Assembly: GCA_034770075.1 (NCBI GenBank)
Contig: CM068383.1
Span: 10,443,778 to 10,507,777 of the forward strand
Source: Aralia elata
Taxonomy: Eukaryota > Streptophyta > Magnoliopsida > Apiales > Araliaceae
Reading direction: 5' to 3'
Length of the DNA: 64,000 nt
Below, one piece after another: positions 56,974 through 64,000 of this stretch (positions are counted from its first letter, which is position 1; the number at the start of each line of letters is the position of its first letter). The notes under the pieces are model-generated. The model made no database searches, was not told the origin of the DNA, and saw nothing but the letters and a program-made list of their open reading frames with translations. The position numbers and the translations under genes were made by a program.

Positions 56974-58358
56974 TGTAATTATGTAAATAAACATACCTAG
57001 AGGGGGGATGAATAGGTGAACAAACCCACAAGTAATAACAGTGGACAATTTTTAAATTTTACTGCTGCAGACTATAATCGGACAGGTAACCCCTGTCCGT
57101 TTTAGTATATGTTCTTCGTCTGTTATAATCGGACAGGTAACCCCTGTCGGTTTTAGTATATCTTCAAGCAAAGCAGAACACTAAACCCAGATTTCTTTTA
57201 TATGCAGAATAAAAACTTAAATAGTCAATGCACACAGATTAGCAAACCATAGACATCAAGATTTTTACGTGGTTCAGCCCTTAGCCTCTAACTAATGGCC
57301 TAATCCACGTCCAATACCAATTAGTATTGGAGACTCCTTTTATTAAATAAACTTTTCAATCAAAATACAAATACTCCCTGTTCAAAATAGCTTTCCACTG
57401 AGTTGGACACCACTGCCCCCTTGCACCTCTACAACCTTTCTCACCACTGAGACCTTTGCACCTCTGCAACCTTGAAAGCTCTCTTTGAACAAACCCTATT
57501 TACTACTAGATAGACCAGCCAACCTAGGCTTACACTTAGAATAAAGTAGAATGTATTACAATAGATTTCTTATTTTTCAACCACAAGAATTAATTTCAAT
57601 ACAAAGAATATCTGGAAAAATAAACTATGAAGGCTTTTGATAATATTTGCTTTGTATAACCACTGATTTATCCTTTAAGTGTGTCACCTTTTTGCCGAAG
57701 AATGAGTATATATAAAAGAAGTAAGCAACGGCTAGTTCAATCTGTTAGCATGAATGGCTCAATAAAAGATAACAATATCAGTAATATCTCTAACAATAAC
57801 ATGTTAAAGATATGAATATAAGATATGCTATATTAAAGGAGTCAAAAATATTAAAGCCTGTTTCCTTAATCAGTTTCCCTAAAACACTCCAATTCAAATT
57901 TAAATTGATGTTCATAGCAAAACAGATTAATAAAGATATACCAATTTTAGCAGCTGTTTATTATAAAATATTTTATCAGGCTAAAATAAAGGAGCTGAAG
58001 ATATTTTGATAGAATCCACATTCAAATCAACTTTGAATAAATATGCCAGTTACCGTGATGGACTCCAACCTATTTTAAACACCTTTGGGCCAGAAAACTG
58101 TTATGCAATCTTCCATGTTATCTCAAGTGAACCATAATATAAAATGGGTCACTATACAAAGCAACGAATTATATAATATAATCAACCCATCAGTCCAAAA
58201 TATAATCCATGCAATCCATTAAATAACCAACAAGTATAAACATATTGTATTATCATATATTTTTAATACACCATCACAAAGTCAATTTCAGTCCATTTAA
58301 TAACTCATATACTTATGCATATTGTCATCATTAAAATTATGAAATATAAAAATCAACA
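56974..58358 (-). repeat. Copia array LTR 2 (shared)
   Basis: 1,385 bases; serves as 3' LTR of one unit and 5' LTR of the next. Confidence 0.92.
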
Positions 58359-59042
58359 TTCTCCCTCTTTTTGATGATGACAATATATTAACCTTTATGA
58401 CCAACATACTCCCCCTAAATATATGGCTCCCCCTTAATTTATGCATATCAATTTAGACAATAATAACATAACTCATGTTTTAAATTGATAAAATAGATAA
58501 CCACTAAAATCATAGAATAGCCAATTTCAAACAGATATGCAATATCTCCAATAATATCATATTTTAATCAAATCCACATAATATATCCCAAAAACATTAA
58601 TCACTAATCCAAATTCATATCAATATATCCAAATAGATATCACAATTATCTCTCCCCTAGAATCTCTCCCCCTTTGTCATTATCAAAAAGAAATAAATGA
58701 AACCACATATATTAATCTTTAAACACAAGCTGATTTCGTTATATCTCTTCCCTTTTGTTATCAACAAAAAATAATTCATACCAATTTAGCTAAATTTTAT
58801 TATCTCACATCCTTTGTCAACATTAAAAAAGAAATAAACACAAGGATATAGAATGACATAAGAGAAAGCTTGTAATAATAGCCCATATATAGAAAGTAAC
58901 AAAACGATCATACCTTTGTGTATTGTTAGCACATGGCAGCGCAGAGTTCGTCCAGAAGGATTTTGGCGGTCCAACCCCAACAATCCCCCCCCCCAAATCC
59001 CCTTCTGGGGGCTCGAACTCGGGACCTCTCTCTGATACCAAA
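58359..59042 (-). other. Copia array interior 2, non-coding
   Basis: 684 bases, near-identical to interior 1, same primer site and polypurine tract (with a C to T change, 'ctccctcttt'). Confidence 0.85.
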
Positions 59043-60429
59043 TGTAATTATGTAAATAAACATACCTAGAGGGGGGATGAATAGGTGAACAAACCCACAA
59101 GTAATAACAGTGGACAATTTTTAAATTTTACTGCTGCAGACTATAATCGGACAGGTAACCCCTGTCCGTTTTAGTATATGTTCTTCGTCTGCTATAATCG
59201 GACAGGTAACCCCTGTCGGTTTTAGTATATCTTCAAGCAAAGCAGAACACTAAACCCAGATTTCTTTTATATGCAGAATAAAAACTTAAATAGTCAATGC
59301 ACACAGATTAGCAAACCATAGACATCAAGATTTTTACGTGGTTCATCCCTTAGCCTCTAACTAATGGCCTAATCCACGTCCAATACCAATTAGTATTGGA
59401 GACTCCTTTTATTAAATAAACTTTTCAATCAAAATACAAATACTCCCTGTTCAAAGTAGCTTTCCACTGAGTTGGACACCACTGCCCCCTTGCACCTCTA
59501 CAACCTTTCTCACCACTGAGACCTTTGCACCTCTGCAACCTTGAAAGCTCTCTTTGAACAAACCCTATTTACTACTAGATAGACCAGCCAACCTAGGCTT
59601 ACACTCAGAATAAAGTAGAATGTATTACAATAGATTTCTTATTTTTCAGCCACAAGAATTAAATTCAATACAAAGAATATCTGGAAAAATAAACTATGAA
59701 GGCTTTTGATAATATTTGCTTTGTATAACCACTGATTTATCGTTCAAGTGTGTCACCTTTTTGCCGAAGAATGAGTATATATATAAAAGAAGTAAGCAAC
59801 GGCTAGTTCAATCTGTTAGCATGAATGGCTCAATAAAAGATAACAATATCAGTAATATCTCTAACAATAACATGTCAAAGATATGAATATAAGATATGCT
59901 ATATTAAAGGAGTCAAAAATATTAAAGCCTGTTTCCTTAATCAGTTTCCCTTAAACACTCTAATTCGAATTTAAATTGATTTTCATAGCAAAACAGATTA
60001 ATAAAGATATACCAATTTTAGCAGTTGTTTATTATAAAATATTTTATCAGGCTAAAATAAAGGAGCTGAAGATATTTTGATAGAATCCACATTCAAATCA
60101 ACTTTGAATAAATATGCCAGTTACCGTGATGGACTCCAACCTATTTTAAACACCTTTGGGCTAGAAAATTGTTATGCAATCTTCCATGTTATCTCAAGTG
60201 AACCATAATATAAAATGGGTCACCATACAAAGCAACGAATTATATAATATAATCAACCCATCAGTCCAAAATATAATCCATGCAATCTATTAAATAACCA
60301 ACAAGTATAAACATATTGTATTATCATATATTTTTAATACACCATCACAAAGTCAATTTCAGCCCATTTAATAACTCATATACTTATGCATATTGTCATC
60401 ATTAAAATTATGAAATATAAAAACCAACA
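59043..60429 (-). repeat. Copia array LTR 3
   Basis: 1,387 bases, followed by the right ATTAT. Confidence 0.92.
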
Positions 60430-63400
60430 ATTATGTCTTAATATTACATCAATACCATACTATTACAAATAAGGTACTACGTCATCTAGACGTTCATCTT
60501 CCCCTTTCCTTTGTCCTTATCGGAACCTTCAACCCGCTCGGACTTAGCTGCAATATTTAATATAAAGCAAGAATGAGCATTCAATTGCCCAACAAGTATA
60601 GCAGTTGAATAACAACAATATCATCAATCATATCATTTCTCTTCGACAACTGAACAATAGTTGTGAAATATTATGAATAAACAGGAATAATACTTTACTT
60701 TCATTTGAAACATTTTCGAAACGACATACTGAGTGGCCATAAGACCTTGAACATTCTTTTCTTCTTATAAAAGGTTAAACAGTTATTTTACTGCAAACCG
60801 TCTGACTTACGAGCACTTCAAGGTGATCAGCTTATTGTACTCTATGTTGATCAAAACTCTAGCTGGAAACGACTATATGCGTTTGTTTAGGCGCCTCTTG
60901 GCCTTGTCAGAATTACTAACTAAAAATTACCCCTAATAATAGGGTTCTTTATCTCTTTCATGCCTCGGAATCCTAACCAAAATAATTCGGTTGGATAGCT
61001 CTACTTAATCATCAATAACATTTCAAGGATTTGTTTATCAATCAATAAAACACTTCAATATCTATCTAGCCGAAACAAATGGCATCGACGCTCTTCTTAA
61101 ACAGTTCATGCATAATTAAACTTGAAAGCTTCAACAATTTATATCATATCATAGCTTGAACACTTGTGCAAATACTAAATATTTACATAAGTAAGGAAAT
61201 TCACACAATCGTATAGGCATTGCGTAAATTGGAACTTCAGAACATCAATAATATTCATAAGAAACTTGTCCAACATAAGGGTTAGACAAAGGTTAGGAAA
61301 CTTGCCTGGAGCGCTTGCTACTACTTGACGTTAATCGTTATTCAAAAGTCCTACATATTTAAGTACATATCCATATACCAATTAGTCACATAATTGATTC
61401 CAAATATTAGTTTACATTACTCTATAATATTTCATTCTAATTAGAAACATAATATCAAACAAGGTTTCACACACTTGATACGATGTTACGACGTTTGCAC
61501 AACGCACGCCCTATTCGCCTCATATGCATAAGTTTAGCATGTGCATACACTTGTCTAATTCATCATTTATTAATGCTAAGGGTCATTATAAACCATAATG
61601 TACAAGTTTTAGAACTTAAAACAATAACTTTTAGCGTTTGAAGCATTACACGTTACATACGTGCATGTACGACGCCCTCTTTTTGCTTCCTAATGCACAA
61701 TAGTACTAAAAATGGCCATTTTAGAAATTGATTCAAGATGAAATTATCAATTCTAAATAATGAAAATTGTAGGTCTACTTCTTAGCTTTCTAGATCATCT
61801 TGAATAATCCAATTTGTAGTTCGTATGAGAAAGTTAGGTCCATTTTACTAAAGGAGGTCATAATTACAAAACTGGAACACGGGAAGCTCACCCCGGCGAG
61901 AATCCTAGGCCAAACAAGCTCGCCCCGACGAAGAGTCCCGTGGATAACTTGATTTCATTCTACCAGCAAACTCTATTTTGACACACAAACTTCAAACCTT
62001 CATAACTTCTTCGTTACAAGTCGGAATTAGGCCGTTCTAGAGGCTATGAAAAGCTTATAACATGAACTACAAAACCCTCATGGATTCATAATCTTATAGA
62101 CTCTTTAATAAATCGAAATATTGGCTCCAAAGAGCCTAGTCCAATTAGTTTTCAGCGAAACTCAGAGTTATACCAATTCATTCTTCCTCTTTGTGTCTTA
62201 GCTATTATACAACAAGTTAATATGACTTAACACATGCTTCTATTACTAAGCTAAGCAACATAACATCATTTCATCAATTAATCAACACCTAGTTCTTATG
62301 TTCTTAGAGAAATTCTTCTATTGGGCATTAAACCAAATGGTTGGTGGGCATGAGTTAGAAACTCATATTGCAGTAGAGTTTAATTATGCTCTAGTCCAGA
62401 TTTCCAATTGAAATCATTTCCTACATACCTCTGAGCACATAGCAACAATGCTCAACCATCTAACACAACCAATACATAGTGATTACAGCTTCATTAATAC
62501 ACAATAATTGTCCATAACAGTCCATTAATGTCCATTCTTGATTCCTTATGCATAGGTTCTGATTTTCCATTCTTTGTTCCACTTTTACATATCATTAACA
62601 AGGTTTCTACAGAGTTAATAACATTTATACATGTTCATGAACCAACTAAGCAAAATCAGCCACATAACTCCAATCAAGCAATCAAAGCAAAACTAGGAAC
62701 TTGGAAATATTATGGAAATAAGCTAGGCTCTATATTGCTTAACTCTTGAAGCTTCTTTTAGGATGTTAGAAGAATTAATTACAGTTGCTACAACACTCCT
62801 TTTTCTTCCTCAAATCACCTGTATACTCTCCTCTCACTCAAATTTTTAGTTTCTAACTTGGCACAATTGAAAGGAATGAAAGGTTAGGCAATGGTTGGAA
62901 TTTATAGAGGAATGATCATAGCTTCATGGATGGGTAGAGGGGCTGAGCATGCCCTCCCGCAACAGCTCCCCATGACTGGGAGAGTGAGCTTTGCTCCTCT
63001 CCATGCTCGGGTAATCCCCCTCCCTTCTCCCCATTTGCTTTATTCCATTCTTCCTTCACCAAATGCAGAATTGCTTCTACTCATGCTATCCCACGTTCTT
63101 TGATTTTCTTCTCTTCTCTTCATTCTCTCTTCCCGTTCTCTTCTCCTTCTTCAATTTCAGCTGATGGATATATAACCCATTTCCCCCATGGGTCATGGGT
63201 TATAGGTTATGGGTTGTGGGTTTGGGTCATAGACTTGACCCATGGGTTTTGGGCTTCCTATTTGGGCCACTCTTGGACTTCTAATTTAATTCCAATTGGG
63301 CTTTCATAAAATCCCACACTTGGATAATTAACTCCTCGCATTAACGCTTTGACGAAATTAATAAAAGTCGTAAAATTGAAAAAGATATTTTTTGGCGCCA

Positions 63401-64000
63401 ATAGTGCCCGAGTAAATAGTACCTGCCCGAATAGTGTTTTAGAGTTATTCCTCGAAATCATTTATTAAGTTTCCATGAAATAACAACACTTAAAAAATAT
63501 TATCACATACACATCATATGTAGTAATAAAACCTTCAAACACATAACACAGAATAATATTAATAAAAGTTCAATTTATTTAATAAAATCCATAGGCTCGT
63601 GTTACAAAGTTATCCACGATCCGCGATCGTTACATGTTTCCTGATCTTTTAGCTCTTCAGACTCTTCTTTGAACCTAATCATTTTATCATAACTTGTTTC
63701 ATATGATTTCTCTAAAATTATCATCAACTAAACTCTATTTGAGTTTATTCTTATCATTTCTATCATTTTCATCTTATAGACATTGTCTATTTCTTAACAC
63801 CATCTTTATTACTAGAGTCAGGTAACTCCTGATTCTCATCTTTTATAACTCTTTAAGATTTGTTTTTGAATCTGCTCATATATATCTTAATTTCTTCTTT
63901 ATGAATTTTTTTTCTAATTTATTCTTTTTTGTCTTCTTTTTTTATTTTCCTTGATCACAACCTTTACGATTACATAACTTGGAATCATATTTAATTTATG
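60430..64000. other. Gypsy-like long-LTR-derived DNA
   Basis: AT-rich with no supported gene. Continuity with 54899 across the Copia array is shown by ATTAT. Motifs such as 'tactacgtcatctagacgttcat' (60476-60498), 'gaaacttgcctgg' (61300-61312) and 'gtgttacaaagttatcc' (63599-63615) are of the kind found in long plant gypsy LTRs. Open frames at 62528-62749 and 62891-63309 are not recognised. The last 55 bases repeat part of 49360-49405. Confidence 0.4.

Larger units (their letters stand above)
54900..60429 (-). mobile_element. Tandem Copia array LTR-int-LTR-int-LTR
   Basis: Three LTRs of 1.39 kb alternate with two interiors of 683-684 bases, flanked once by ATTAT (54895-54899 and 60430-60434). 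No duplication lies at the inner LTRs. Each interior has an iMet primer site at its right end and a polypurine tract at its left end, so orientation is minus. No gag or pol is present. LTR motifs ('acacctagagggggg', 'tttttacgtggttc', twin hairpins) relate it to the SIRE-like element at 39051. A non-autonomous element duplicated by unequal recombination is the likely origin. Confidence 0.93.

Noticed and set aside
56718..57048. Minus-strand frames of 84-97 codons in the Copia array interior
   Set aside because: They span primer site and LTR edge, have no gag features and occur in both units as sequence copies.
62528..63309. Open frames near the window end
   Set aside because: Short, unrecognised and within LTR-like repetitive DNA.

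Overview
The window is nuclear DNA of a flowering plant, probably a eudicot. Evidence: a spliced host gene with many small exons (a CHY1-type 3-hydroxyisobutyryl-CoA hydrolase ending in a peroxisomal A-K-L signal), fragments of two other plant genes (a KCR1-like ketoacyl-CoA reductase exon and the first exon of a GAUT1-like galacturonosyltransferase), plant-specific transposon lineages (Tat/Retand-type Ty3-gypsy, SIRE-like Copia, CACTA, Stowaway-like MITEs, a tRNA-derived SINE) and AT-rich DNA with many microsatellites. I cannot name the species. No CRISPR, rRNA or tRNA gene is visible.

Layout. 1-3212: AT-rich DNA with MITE ends and a TIR repeat (1712-3007). 3218-21120: a complete, recently inserted Tat/Retand-type LTR retrotransposon with 2.09-kb LTRs, an ATGAG duplication, gag, protease plus G-patch, a 169-bp intron that joins protease to reverse transcriptase in frame, dual RNase H, a DD35E integrase, two antisense genes (plant mobile domain and DUF7745-like) and a 139-bp higher-order minisatellite before the 3' LTR. 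21126-24091: minisatellites and the KCR1 pseudo-exon. 24097-27928: a 3.8-kb near-perfect palindrome with LTRs at both ends and an AGTAA duplication. 28023-28253: SINE. 28812-34535: CHY1 on the minus strand, 14 exons. 34536-37555: TIR repeats with an internal minisatellite. 37556-45737: a LINE 3' end broken by a 481-bp insertion and by a minus-strand SIRE-like Copia element (39051-45569). 46658-48798: MITE, then a TIR repeat carrying the GAUT1-like exon. 48799-64000: a nested stack in which a CACTA end is interrupted by a long gypsy-type LTR (49196-52725), followed by gypsy-like non-coding DNA that is itself split by a tandem LTR-int-LTR-int-LTR Copia array (54900-60429).

How it works together. 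Only CHY1 looks like a working host gene; its product would act in peroxisomal valine catabolism. Everything else is mobile DNA at different ages. The Tat element is young by its LTRs yet carries several one-base frame breaks, so it is either defective or affected by assembly indels. The Copia elements have lost most coding sequence but keep LTRs, primer-binding site and polypurine tract, as elements mobilised in trans do. The palindrome and the three-LTR array are unusual products of reverse transcription or recombination and are the best candidates for further work.
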